34,822 bases of DNA from Bryobacter sp. CoA8 C33 (GTDB lineage: Bacteria; Acidobacteriota; Terriglobia; Bryobacterales; Bryobacteraceae): positions 1 to 34,822 of the forward strand of contig JAINDK010000068.1 in NCBI GenBank assembly GCA_019931185.1. Reading direction: 5' to 3'. The notes beneath the pieces were generated by a model. It ran no database searches, was not told where the DNA came from, and saw only the letters and a list, made by a program, of their open reading frames with translations. The position numbers were made by a program, and so were the translations under genes. Positions 23,468 through 31,379 of the stretch are shown piece after piece. Every line of letters starts with the position of its first letter. Positions within the stretch are counted from its first letter, which is position 1.

Positions 23468-24246
23468 GCTTGTTTGGCCTCTTGCCAATAGCCTTCCATT
23501 TCCTCGAGCGGCGTCTCGGAAAGGGTCTTGCCCGCCGCCGCGACCCGGGCCTCCACGTGCGAAAACCGATGACGGAACTTCCTGTTGGTTCGCCGCAGTG
23601 CCTCCTCTGGATCGACGCCGGACCAGCGCGCGAGATTCACAACCGTAAAGAGCAGATCGCCTACTTCGCCGCGTATCGCTTCCATGTGCCCTTTCAACCG
23701 CGCCTCTTCCAGTTCCGCCACTTCTTCTCGCAGTTTATCGACAACATCCTCAAAACGCGCCCATTCAAAGCCGGAACGGGCCGCCTTTTTTGAAATTTCA
23801 AATGCTTCCATCAGCGCCGGCTGCGCTCGATTGACACTGTCAAGCTGCCCTTGGGGCGCATCCGGCTTTTCGCTAGCCTTGATTGCATCCCAATTGGCCA
23901 CTACCTGCTCACTGTTGTCCGCCCGTGCGTCGCCAAATACATGCGGATGGCGGCGAATGAGCTTTTCATTGATCGCCTTCAGCGCATCGTTAATATCAAA
24001 CAGGCCCGCCTCGGAGGCCATCTGCGCATGAAATACCGGCTGCAGCAGCAGATCACCCAGTTCTTCGCGGAGTGCTTCATAGTCTCTTCGTTCAATCGCA
24101 TCGATGACCTCGTAAGTCTCCTCGATGGTGTAGCGTTTGATCGAATCGAAAGTTTGCTCACGATCCCAGGGGCAGCCGCCCGGAGCCCGTAAGCGCGCCA
24201 TAATGTCAATTAACTCAGCAAAGGAGTCTTTGGCCTCTGAACCCAC
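23464..24246 (-). CDS. mazG: Nucleoside triphosphate pyrophosphohydrolase MazG
   Basis: This 260-residue protein has two MazG repeats. The first has RLRAPGGCPWDREQT near 18-32, then EETYE at 42-46 and EELGD at 61-65, the acidic metal-binding helices. The second has EEVAELEEA near 173 and GEVGDLLFTVVNLARW near 192. It hydrolyses NTPs to NMPs and pyrophosphate as a house-cleaning enzyme. The length equals full two-domain MazG. The start is GTG at 24246, 17 bases from the likely start of the divergent GNAT gene, so the two must share a very compact promoter region or MazG is read from inside that gene. It is the first gene of the six-gene operon. Confidence 0.95.
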   Translation of the reverse strand: MGSEAKDSFAELIDIMARLRAPGGCPWDREQTFDSIKRYTIEETYEVIDAIERRDYEALREELGDLLLQPVFHAQMASEAGLFDINDALKAINEKLIRRHPHVFGDARADNSEQVVANWDAIKASEKPDAPQGQLDSVNRAQPALMEAFEISKKAARSGFEWARFEDVVDKLREEVAELEEARLKGHMEAIRGEVGDLLFTVVNLARWSGVDPEEALRRTNRKFRHRFSHVEARVAAAGKTLSETPLEEMEGYWQEAKQA

Positions 24247-24263
24247 CTGAATTTGATCTTAGC

Positions 24264-24728
24264 ATCCGGGTTGCGCGCTTCCCTGAAGACAAGCCGCTGG
24301 TACGCCAATTCTTTGAGGATTATCAGCGAGATATTGGAGTCGACCTGTGTTTCCAGTCCTTCAGCGAAGAACTCGAACAATTGCCGGGCAGCTATGCCTG
24401 TATCCTGCTGCACGATCGCGGTTGTGTCGCCCTGCGGCCCATTGCGCCGGAGGTCCTCGAGCTCAAGCGCCTGTTCGTCTACCCGGCATTTCGCGGCCGT
24501 GGCATCGGGGCGGGACTGCTCCACGCAGCGATGCAATGGGCCCGCGCAAATGGTTATCGCCGCATCCACTTGGATACTCTTAAGACGAGGATGCCCAGCG
24601 CGGTACGAATGTACAAGGCGCTGGGCTTTGTGGAGGTGCCGGCCTGGGGAGGGATGAGAATGCCGGACCTCATCGATATGGAGTTGGATCTAGCTCATGC
24701 GCCGCCGGTAAAGCGCGGTTCCGAATAA
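24264..24728 (+). CDS. GNAT-family N-acetyltransferase with no ordinary start codon at the expected place
   Basis: The C-terminal part is clear: LKRLFVYPAFRGRGIGAGLLHAAMQWA is the acetyl-CoA binding motif, followed by LDTLKTRMPSAVRMYKALGF. Family-like sequence extends upstream through IRVARFPEDKPLVRQFFEDYQRDIG to codon ATC 24264, yet no ATG, GTG or TTG lies in frame there. The first usual start is TTG at 24381, which would drop 39 conserved residues. An ATC or CTG (24237) start, or a lost start codon, are the options. The substrate is unknown; GNATs acylate amines. The 3' end overlaps the PEP-CTERM gene by 39 bases tail to tail. Confidence 0.72.
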   Translation: MRVARFPEDKPLVRQFFEDYQRDIGVDLCFQSFSEELEQLPGSYACILLHDRGCVALRPIAPEVLELKRLFVYPAFRGRGIGAGLLHAAMQWARANGYRRIHLDTLKTRMPSAVRMYKALGFVEVPAWGGMRMPDLIDMELDLAHAPPVKRGSE

Positions 24729-25511
24729 GGCAACAGCGCAGAGCAGGTAAGTGGATGGCTCAGGAATGCTGTCTCCTGTTCCATTACCGGCTGGTGATTG
24801 TACCTCTCCCGTGGCGGCCGTGCCAAACACGAGATTATCGAGGATGACCCGGTTTGTGTGTGTGCCGGCGGGGCCATCGATATAAATCTTCAATCCGGAA
24901 ATATCACCCGCGGTGGTAAATCCGAAGAAGCTGGGCTCGGTAGTTCCCGCTGCCACCGTAAGAATTGGCATGCTCGCTGGCGCGGTCCAGACCCCACCGG
25001 ACTGAACTGCCAGCCGGAGGGTGATCGGATTCACCATCGTGGAATAGACGAATGCATCTGAGGGGTCCAAAATACGAAACGCCGAAAAATCGAAACTGAC
25101 ATAAGTAACGCCTGCCAAGGATCCAAAGCTGATCCGCAGCCCGTGCGTAAAACCCGCATTGAGTCCACCAAAAACGTTGCTGGGGCCTCCCATCATTACC
25201 CCCCCGGTCCCCATCGTGTCCGGCTCGGAGGTGCCTGGTGAGCGGTAGGTATTGTCATAACCGATGCCCCCGGACTCATTATAAAAACCAAGGTAGTTCA
25301 GGCTGCCACGCGTCAGCCCTACTGAAGTCGTTGTGTAGTTTCCGGGCAATCCAACCGGCCCGGTATTGAAGTCATCACTTCCGAGCAAAGTTGCCGCGGC
25401 GGGCATTGAACCGGAATTGTTGAAGGTACTAATGATCGTCGCTTCAGCCGAAAAGACAAAGGCTAATGCGGCGAACGCCGCGCGGGCGACCTGGAGGGTT
25501 TGCATCTGCAT
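24690..25511 (-). CDS. PEP-CTERM sorting-signal protein
   Basis: This 273-residue exported protein has an N-terminal hydrophobic signal (VARAAFAALAFVFSAEA). The body is rich in Gly, Ser and Thr, with a jelly-roll-like tail (SGLKIYIDGPAGTHTNRVILDNLVF). The C-terminus is IPEPSTYLLCAVALFGTALYRRR, a PEP-CTERM signal: PEP motif, membrane helix and arginine cluster. Such signals are cut by an exosortase and are linked to exopolysaccharide-producing bacteria. No exosortase is in the window. The start could be ATG 25511 or 25505; neither has a strong ribosome site. The 81-base gap upstream (25512-25592) follows the amidohydrolase gene, so it may have its own promoter or be read through. Confidence 0.9.
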   Translation of the reverse strand: MQMQTLQVARAAFAALAFVFSAEATIISTFNNSGSMPAAATLLGSDDFNTGPVGLPGNYTTTSVGLTRGSLNYLGFYNESGGIGYDNTYRSPGTSEPDTMGTGGVMMGGPSNVFGGLNAGFTHGLRISFGSLAGVTYVSFDFSAFRILDPSDAFVYSTMVNPITLRLAVQSGGVWTAPASMPILTVAAGTTEPSFFGFTTAGDISGLKIYIDGPAGTHTNRVILDNLVFGTAATGEVQSPAGNGTGDSIPEPSTYLLCAVALFGTALYRRRMS

Positions 25512-25592
25512 GGTTCGCAGGCATAGTGCGCGAAACTAACAGGAAATCTCTTGCCTTAATCTTCGGGGAATGGGGCGAAACGCTGAGTAATA

Positions 25593-27026
25593 CTACTGTT
25601 TACTAGAGAGGGATAGAGTGATGCGTTTCTGGTATTCACGCGCTTTGGCAAGGATTCTGCGTGTGTCGAGCCGCGCCGGCGTACCTTGCCTTACAACTGC
25701 CTCGCCATGAACATAGACATCGCTGACATCCGCGGCCTTTGAGCTATACACAACGGTCGAATACGGATCGAAGCTCGGCACCAGATGTGCCGCCTGGGAC
25801 TGAAGTATCACCAGATCCGCGAGCTTACCCGACTCGAGCGAACCGATCCGGTCGGCCTGCCCCAGTACCGCAGCGCCCTCGATGGTCGCCATCTCCAGCG
25901 CAGTCTGAGCGGGGAGCACGCGCGGGTCCATGGCGGAAACCTTCGCCAGCTTGGCGGCAAGATCGATCTCCTCGATCAGATGGAAGTCGTTGTTTGAGCC
26001 GGCGGGGCCATCGGTTCCCACCCCGACGGAAATACCCGCCGCTCTTTGCCGCAGCACCGGGGCAATCCCGCTGGCCAGCTTCATATTCGATGAAGGGCAG
26101 TGTGCGATCCCCACTTTCTTTGCTGCCAGGATGCGAATGTCGGCATCATCGACCCAAATGACGTGGGCAGCGATCGTCGGCCCGTCGAAGATGCCCCACT
26201 CGGCCAGCGTCGCCACGGGACTCTTTCCATGGCGAGCCATCATGTCTTCGTTTTCTTTTCTGGTTTCCGAGACATGGATGATCAGCGGACGCCTGTATTG
26301 ATCGGCGAGTTTGCGGCAAGCCGTGAGCGTTTCGCGCGAATTTGTGTAAAGAGCGTGCGGTGCAACGGCCGGTGTCACGAGTGGATCGGAGGCAAACTGG
26401 CGAAAGAAGCTTTCCGTGCGGGCCAGGGCGGCGGCCGGTGTTTTCGCGTCGGCCACGGGAAATCCGATCACGGTCTGCCCCAGCACCGCGCGCAAACCCG
26501 CCTCGCGGGTCGCCCGGGCAACTTCCTCCTCGAAGTAATACATATCAGTGTAAGTGGTGGTACCGGAAAGCATCATTTCAAGACAACCCAGTAGAGTACC
26601 CCAGTAGCAGAAATCGGCTGTTACGTTCCGGGCTTCGGCGGGGAAAATAAAGTTCTCAAGCCAGTCCTGGAGGCGCCGGTCATCGGCCACACCGCGCATG
26701 AGCGCCATCGGGATGTGGGCATGGGTATTGATCAGACCGGGGATGAGAATGCCATCGGGCCGTGCCAGGCGGGTCGCGGCGGGATATTCCCGCTCGAGTT
26801 CCGTGCGCCGGCCGACAGCGGCAATCCTTTCATTCTCAATGAGGACCGCGCCGTCGGAGAGAATCCGGCGATTGCGGTCCATCGTAATCACGATGCCAGC
26901 GCTGATCAGGGTCCGCCTGGGCGCGGCCGCGACGGCGGCCCCGGCGAGGGTGAGGCTAAAGCAGCGCCGCGGGATCAAACGGGAAGGGGAAGAGTTCGGA
27001 GAAAAGGAATCGGCGTTCAGTTTCAT
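25593..27026 (-). CDS. MTA/SAH deaminase-like amidohydrolase with Tat-like leader
   Basis: This is a metal-dependent amidohydrolase of the TrzA/MtaD group, about 477 residues. Motifs: INTHAHIPMALMRG (metal HxH), APHALYTNS, IHVSETRKEN, HCPSSNMKLASGIAP and the aspartate in GTDGPAGSNN. Relatives deaminate 5'-methylthioadenosine, S-adenosylhomocysteine, adenosine or aminofutalosine. Before the catalytic domain is a leader PRRCFSLTLAGAAVAAAPRR that looks like a short twin-arginine signal. Starts considered are ATG 27026 (GGAG just upstream, used here), TTG 26978, which begins right at the leader, and 27050. It overlaps the cytidine deaminase gene by 71 bases with the ATG 27026. As last gene of a nucleoside salvage operon, adenine-nucleoside deamination feeding the purine phosphorylase fits. 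Confidence 0.88.
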   Translation of the reverse strand: MKLNADSFSPNSSPSRLIPRRCFSLTLAGAAVAAAPRRTLISAGIVITMDRNRRILSDGAVLIENERIAAVGRRTELEREYPAATRLARPDGILIPGLINTHAHIPMALMRGVADDRRLQDWLENFIFPAEARNVTADFCYWGTLLGCLEMMLSGTTTYTDMYYFEEEVARATREAGLRAVLGQTVIGFPVADAKTPAAALARTESFFRQFASDPLVTPAVAPHALYTNSRETLTACRKLADQYRRPLIIHVSETRKENEDMMARHGKSPVATLAEWGIFDGPTIAAHVIWVDDADIRILAAKKVGIAHCPSSNMKLASGIAPVLRQRAAGISVGVGTDGPAGSNNDFHLIEEIDLAAKLAKVSAMDPRVLPAQTALEMATIEGAAVLGQADRIGSLESGKLADLVILQSQAAHLVPSFDPYSTVVYSSKAADVSDVYVHGEAVVRQGTPARLDTRRILAKAREYQKRITLSLSSKQ

Positions 27027-27342
27027 TGGCTCCACACAAGATGATCTCAAGTTCGGGCCCGCAGAACTCAGCTAGTGCTTGACGGCACAATCCGCAAGGC
27101 GGCGCCGGAGGGGCCGAATTGGTGCAGATAACAATGCGCCGGAACCGGCGCCGCCCTGCCGAGACGGCCTTGAATAAGGCGACCCGTTCCGCGCAGATCG
27201 TATTGCCGAAGCTGGCATTCTCGATATTGCAGCCGGTGAATACCTCGCCCTCGTTGGTCTCCAAAGCGCAGCCCACCGGATAGCGCGAATAGGGTGCGTA
27301 AGCGGCGGCTTGGGCGGATCGGGCTTGTTCGAGAAGGCTCAT
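26956..27342 (-). CDS. cdd: Cytidine deaminase
   Basis: This 128-residue homotetramer-type cytidine deaminase turns cytidine or deoxycytidine into uridine or deoxyuridine. It shows AYAPYSRYPVGCAL near 14-26, GCNIENASFGNTICAERVA with C50 and the catalytic E52, and PPCGLCRQAL with C83 and C86 as the remaining zinc ligands. The length is typical. The start ATG at 27342 overlaps the purine phosphorylase stop as ATGA. In this operon it would supply uridine for the pyrimidine-nucleoside phosphorylase encoded by the first gene. Confidence 0.96.
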   Translation of the reverse strand: MSLLEQARSAQAAAYAPYSRYPVGCALETNEGEVFTGCNIENASFGNTICAERVALFKAVSAGRRRFRRIVICTNSAPPAPPCGLCRQALAEFCGPELEIILCGANETERRFLFSELFPFPFDPAALL

Positions 27343-28139
27343 AGCGAAGGAAGCACAGCCCGAATCAGGCGAATGAATTGTTCCCGCACCTGGCGGCCCG
27401 TCTCGAGCACTTCCTCATGGTCGATCTTTTCATTCGTAATTCCCGCGGCCATATTCGTAACGCAGGAGAACGCCATCACCTCAACCCCCATATGATTGAG
27501 GGCGATCGTCTCTGGAACGGTCGACATGCCCACGAGATCAGCGCCGATGATGCGCAGGTAGCGAATCTCGGCTGGGGTCTCATAGCTCGGACCCTGCAAG
27601 CAGGCGTATACTCCCTGATGCAACGGCACGCCAATCCTGCTGGCCTGCGCCAAGGCCAACTCACGCAAGCGCGGGGAGTAGCAAAAAGTCATGTCGGGGA
27701 AGCGCGGACCGAGTGAATTGTCGTTGGCGCCCCGCAGCGGGTTGGCCCCCTGTAGATTGATATGGTCGGTGATCAGCACCAGCGCACCACGGTGGAAGGT
27801 GAGGTTGATGCCGCCCGCGGCGTTGGTCAGCATTACCTGGCGCGCCCCCAGCCGGGCGAGCACCCGTACGCCGAGGACAACCTGATCGATCGAATGTCCT
27901 TCGTAAAAATGCGCCCGGCCGGACATGACCACAACCCGGCGTCCCTCGAGGGTGCCGAAGATCAGCTTGCCGGCATGACCCTGCGCGGTGCTGCGCGGCC
28001 AGCCGGGAATCTCTTCATAAGGGATCACTTGGGCATCGGTGACCGCGTCGGCTATCGGGCCGAGACCGGAACCAAGAACGATCGCAATCTCGGGGAAAGC
28101 GTCAATGCGGCTCTTCAGCCAAGCGAGCGATTCGGTCAT
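27339..28139 (-). CDS. punA: Purine nucleoside phosphorylase (trimeric, PNP/MTAP type)
   Basis: This 266-residue enzyme splits purine (deoxy)ribonucleosides with phosphate. Motifs in order: [13 protein letters not shown] near 21-33, GHAGKL at 54-59, RAHFYEGH at 75-82, TNAAGG at 105-110, [10 protein letters not shown] at 182-191, VGMSTVPE at 203-210 and CVTNMAAG at 226-233 with the base-contacting Asn 229. That motif set is the inosine/guanosine-preferring class rather than MTA phosphorylase. Overlaps as ATGA with both the transporter before it and cytidine deaminase after it. Confidence 0.95.
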   Translation of the reverse strand: MTESLAWLKSRIDAFPEIAIVLGSGLGPIADAVTDAQVIPYEEIPGWPRSTAQGHAGKLIFGTLEGRRVVVMSGRAHFYEGHSIDQVVLGVRVLARLGARQVMLTNAAGGINLTFHRGALVLITDHINLQGANPLRGANDNSLGPRFPDMTFCYSPRLRELALAQASRIGVPLHQGVYACLQGPSYETPAEIRYLRIIGADLVGMSTVPETIALNHMGVEVMAFSCVTNMAAGITNEKIDHEEVLETGRQVREQFIRLIRAVLPSL

Positions 28140-29329
28140 AACAACATCCCCGCGATGCAGGCCGACATGAAATTAGCCATCGTGCCGGCCATGACGGCGC
28201 GCATGCCGAGCCGGGCAATATCTGACTTGCGAGCCGGCATCAGCGCGCCTAACCCGCCGACCTGTATCGCCACGGAACTCAGGTTGGCAAAGCCGCAAAG
28301 CGCAAACGTGGCGATCGTGAATGAGCGGGGGTCCAGTTGCGCCTTTACTTTGCCGAGTTCGATAAAGGCGACGAATTCATTGAGAACGAGGCGCGTGCCG
28401 AGAAACTGGCCGATAGTCTGGCAGTCATTCCAGGCCACGCCAAGCAACCACGCCACGGGGGCGAAAGCATAGCCGAGCATCGTCTGCAGCGTGGGGGCGC
28501 CGAGGCCATTCAGCACGCCGTTGACCAGGGCAATCAAACTGAGGAAGGCAATCAACATGCCTCCGATGTTCAAGGCCAATTGCAACCCATCGCCCGCCCC
28601 GCGGGCCGCCGCGTCAATTACATTGATGCCCGGTTTTTCGACGGCAAGACGAACATCGCCGGAGGTCTCTGGCTTGGCAGTTTCCGGCACCAGCATCTTG
28701 GCGAGCAGAATTGTCGCCGGCGCCGTCATGATCACCGCCGTAAGCAGGTGCTCGATGGAAACACCAGCGAATTTCACATAAGCCGCCATGGTGGCGCCAG
28801 AGACATGGGCCATTCCGCTGGTCATGATGGTAAACAGCTCCGACTCGGTTAATTGAGCGAGAAACGGCCGGATCGTTAGCGGCGCCTCCGTTTGGCCCAT
28901 GAAGATCGAAGCGGCTACATTGGTCGATTCCGCGCCCGAGCCGCCCATGGTCCGCCGCATCAGCCGGGCCATGACACCGATGACAATCTGCATCACGCCA
29001 AAGTAGTAGAGCACTGAGAACAGGCTGGCGATAAAGATCACGATCGGCAAGACCTGGAAGGCGAAGAGTACGCCAAACTCGGGGCTTGCCTTGCCCAGCT
29101 TATCGCCGAAGAGGAAGCTGGCTCCGTCCTCGGAATACTTCAGCAGGGCATTGACTGCGCCGGAGGCGGTCTGGAAGGCTTGGCCCGCGGGAGTCTTCAG
29201 GACAAGCAACGCGAAACCGAACTGCAAACCGAGGCCCCAGAGCAGGAGCCTCGGCTGGATTGACTTGCGATTCGTGGAAGAGATGTAACAGACCCCGAGG
29301 ATCACCGCGAGGCCCAGAAGGCCAACCAT
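28136..29329 (-). CDS. CNT-family concentrative nucleoside transporter (NupC-like)
   Basis: This 397-residue inner-membrane symporter has the CNT layout. The N-terminal helix is [16 protein letters not shown], then [24 protein letters not shown] and [27 protein letters not shown], whose GQTEAP is the nucleoside-binding hairpin. Later segments are [21 protein letters not shown] and [18 protein letters not shown]. It imports nucleosides with protons or sodium. It lies 5 bases after the pyrimidine-nucleoside phosphorylase gene and overlaps the purine phosphorylase by ATGA, so uptake and first catabolic steps are encoded together. Confidence 0.95.
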   Translation of the reverse strand: MVGLLGLAVILGVCYISSTNRKSIQPRLLLWGLGLQFGFALLVLKTPAGQAFQTASGAVNALLKYSEDGASFLFGDKLGKASPEFGVLFAFQVLPIVIFIASLFSVLYYFGVMQIVIGVMARLMRRTMGGSGAESTNVAASIFMGQTEAPLTIRPFLAQLTESELFTIMTSGMAHVSGATMAAYVKFAGVSIEHLLTAVIMTAPATILLAKMLVPETAKPETSGDVRLAVEKPGINVIDAAARGAGDGLQLALNIGGMLIAFLSLIALVNGVLNGLGAPTLQTMLGYAFAPVAWLLGVAWNDCQTIGQFLGTRLVLNEFVAFIELGKVKAQLDPRSFTIATFALCGFANLSSVAIQVGGLGALMPARKSDIARLGMRAVMAGTMANFMSACIAGMLL

Positions 29330-29334
29330 GACCT

Positions 29335-30639
29335 CTAGCCTACAACTTCGAGAATGATGTCCCGTTGCTCCGGCGCCGAGGAGGAAATGCGGAAGCTATC
29401 CTCAACTACTTCGGCGGCTTCTTCGAGGTTGGTTTCACTGGTGTAGTAAAGGCGGCAGAGCACAGAGCCGGCGTCCACCTTCTGTCCCACCTTGACTTCT
29501 AGAATGATGCCAACGGCATGGTCGATCGTGTCGGCCGCCGTGTTGCGGCCGCCACCGATCATCACAACTGATTTTCCAATGCCTTCGGCGTCGATCGCGC
29601 TCACATAGCCGCCGCGGGTGGTAATGATCTCGCGCATCCCGGTCGCATTGGGCAGCAGGTCAAAGCGATCGAGGACCTGAGCATTGCCTCCTTGGGCCGC
29701 GATTACCTCCTTCAACTTGCGGTAGCCAGAGCCATCAAGGAGCTTCATCTGGGCCAACTCACGCGCTGCATCGAGAGTCGGCGTCAGCTTGGCGAGGAAA
29801 ATCATACGCGCCGCCAACTCCAGGCTCAGGCGGGTGAGGTCGATCGGACCCGAGTTCTGCAGCGTCTGCGAAACCTCCATCACCTCAAGAGCATTGCCGA
29901 CCGCAAAGCCGAGCGGCTGATTCATATCAGTGATCAAGGCCTGCACTTTTTTGTCGAGGCGCCGTCCAATGCCCACCATCAGTTGAGCGAGCCGCCGGGC
30001 ATGCACCTGCTGTTTCATGAACGCACCCGAACCGACCTTGACGTCGAGTACTAGTGAGTCGAGCCCCACGGCCACTTTCTTCGACATGATCGAGCTGGCG
30101 ATGAGAGGGATCGATTCGACCGTGGCGGTGACATCGCGCAGTGCGTAGAGTTTTCCATCAGCGGGCGTAATCTGGTCAGTCTGGCCGATGAAGGCCAATT
30201 TGTGCTGGGCCAGTTGCGCCTTGAACTGGTCGACCGTGAGGTTGACGTTGAAGCCGGGGATGGATTCCAGCTTATCCAAGGTCCCGCCTGTATGGCCGAG
30301 GGCGCGGCCGGAAATCATGGGTACAACCACTCCCGCCGCCGCGGCGAGGGGAGCGGCGATTAGGCTGGTTTTATCGCCTACTCCGCCGGTAGAGTGTTTA
30401 TCGACCTTTGCTCCGGGGATATCGGACAGATCGAGCTTCTCGCCGGAAGCAATCAGAATTGCCGTGAGGCTGTCCGTCTCGGCTTCGCTCAAGCCCTTAA
30501 AGAAGACGGCCATGAGAAAAGCGGAGATCTGGTAGTCGGGTATTTCCCCCCGCAGGTAGCCGTCGATCAGGAAGGAGAGTTCTTCCCGCTCCAGCTCTTC
30601 ACCGTCGCGCTTACGTTGGATCAGTTCGGGGACACGCAT
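29335..30639 (-). CDS. deoA: Thymidine/pyrimidine-nucleoside phosphorylase
   Basis: This 434-residue enzyme cleaves thymidine, deoxyuridine or uridine with phosphate. It has the signature [14 protein letters not shown] at 80-93, [44 protein letters not shown] and the C-terminal barrel-sandwich region [16 protein letters not shown]. DeoA and Pdp have the same architecture and specificity cannot be decided here. The start is ATG 30639, giving the usual beginning [15 protein letters not shown]; the frame is open to 30702 but that stretch holds the predicted promoter. It is the first gene of the five-gene nucleoside operon. Confidence 0.95.
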   Translation of the reverse strand: MRVPELIQRKRDGEELEREELSFLIDGYLRGEIPDYQISAFLMAVFFKGLSEAETDSLTAILIASGEKLDLSDIPGAKVDKHSTGGVGDKTSLIAAPLAAAAGVVVPMISGRALGHTGGTLDKLESIPGFNVNLTVDQFKAQLAQHKLAFIGQTDQITPADGKLYALRDVTATVESIPLIASSIMSKKVAVGLDSLVLDVKVGSGAFMKQQVHARRLAQLMVGIGRRLDKKVQALITDMNQPLGFAVGNALEVMEVSQTLQNSGPIDLTRLSLELAARMIFLAKLTPTLDAARELAQMKLLDGSGYRKLKEVIAAQGGNAQVLDRFDLLPNATGMREIITTRGGYVSAIDAEGIGKSVVMIGGGRNTAADTIDHAVGIILEVKVGQKVDAGSVLCRLYYTSETNLEEAAEVVEDSFRISSSAPEQRDIILEVVG

Positions 30640-30673
30640 GACAATTTGTAAGATTAGCACAACTATCTCATGC

Positions 30674-30702
30674 AAAGTAAAGGAAATAAAGGAATTTGCC
30701 AA
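30674..30702 (-). promoter_or_regulatory. Candidate promoter of the nucleoside salvage operon
   Basis: On the minus strand TTGGCA (30702-30697) is followed after 17 bases by TACTTT (30679-30674), 34 bases before the ATG of the phosphorylase gene, in an AT-rich stretch unlike its surroundings. The -10 box is a weak match, so this is a modest prediction. Confidence 0.4.
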
Positions 30703-30715
30703 AATGATCCGAGAA

Positions 30716-30745
30716 TTGATTTGTCCTGGCCCATAAACCTATGGT
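30716..30745 (+). promoter_or_regulatory. Candidate promoter of the DegT-like gene
   Basis: On the plus strand TTGATT (30716-30721) and TATGGT (30740-30745) are 18 bases apart, ending 16 bases before the ATG at 30762. The gap between the divergent genes is about 120 bp, so this promoter and that of the nucleoside operon would lie nearly back to back. Confidence 0.3.
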
Positions 30746-30761
30746 GGAATGAGATAGCTTC

Positions 30762-31379
30762 ATGGAACGCGCGGACGAAGTAATCATTCCGGTCATGGCG
30801 CCGGATCATGTGGTGAGTGCGATGGCCCGGCGTGGCTGGCGCGCGGTGCGGGCAGACCTGGACCCGGAAACATTGAGCATGACGCCAAGCACTGTGCTGG
30901 AGCGGGTTACGGTGGATACTCGCGGCGTCTTTGTGATGCCGTGGTTCGGCGTGATGGGCCACTGGGAGGCACTTCGTTCAGTAACGGAGCCGCGTGGCAT
31001 CATGCTTGAGGTAGAGGGCAAGGGTGTTTTGGGGCGATGGGAACGGCTCACAGCCGGGGTTCGCGGGATGCCCAACGATCTGATCGCGGTTGACGGCCAA
31101 GTGATCACGGGCGGAGCACGCGGATTTCGCAAAGCTCTCCGGCAAGCAGGAATCGAGGCCGGTGAGTTAACAGACTGGCAGGGCAGGCGCCGCGATTACC
31201 CGGGAATGTCGCGGATCGAGGCCGAAGTATTGGTCGTAACCGGTTGGTCCTGCTGCCGTGCTGAGATTATCGATTGCGCGAGCCGGGAGGCGCGCCAGCA
31301 ATCGTTGCCTTTCGAGCAGCCGCGACGGCTGCCCCTGCAAGCGGAAACGGACGGCCTATCCCGCCGCCGGGCTGGCTAG
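30762..31379 (+). CDS. Short protein resembling the central part of a DegT/DnrJ-type aminotransferase
   Basis: This 205-residue protein is not firmly assigned. Residues 1-70 resemble the fold-type I DegT/DnrJ/EryC1 core: ADEVIIPVMAPDHVVSAMAR, then VRADLDPETLSMTPSTVLER and VTVDTRGVFVMPWFG match the family's pattern of a promoter-like D-E-V-I start, a D-I-D-P-x-T strand and a T-R-A-I-x-P strand. The glycine-rich start, the PLP lysine region and the C-terminal domain are absent, so it should not be an active transaminase. The end is basic and probably disordered. The candidate promoter ends 16 bases upstream; no strong ribosome site is seen. Its 3' end overlaps the histidine kinase by 24 bases. 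It may be a degenerate gene or a repurposed domain. Confidence 0.65.
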   Translation: MERADEVIIPVMAPDHVVSAMARRGWRAVRADLDPETLSMTPSTVLERVTVDTRGVFVMPWFGVMGHWEALRSVTEPRGIMLEVEGKGVLGRWERLTAGVRGMPNDLIAVDGQVITGGARGFRKALRQAGIEAGELTDWQGRRRDYPGMSRIEAEVLVVTGWSCCRAEIIDCASREARQQSLPFEQPRRLPLQAETDGLSRRRAG

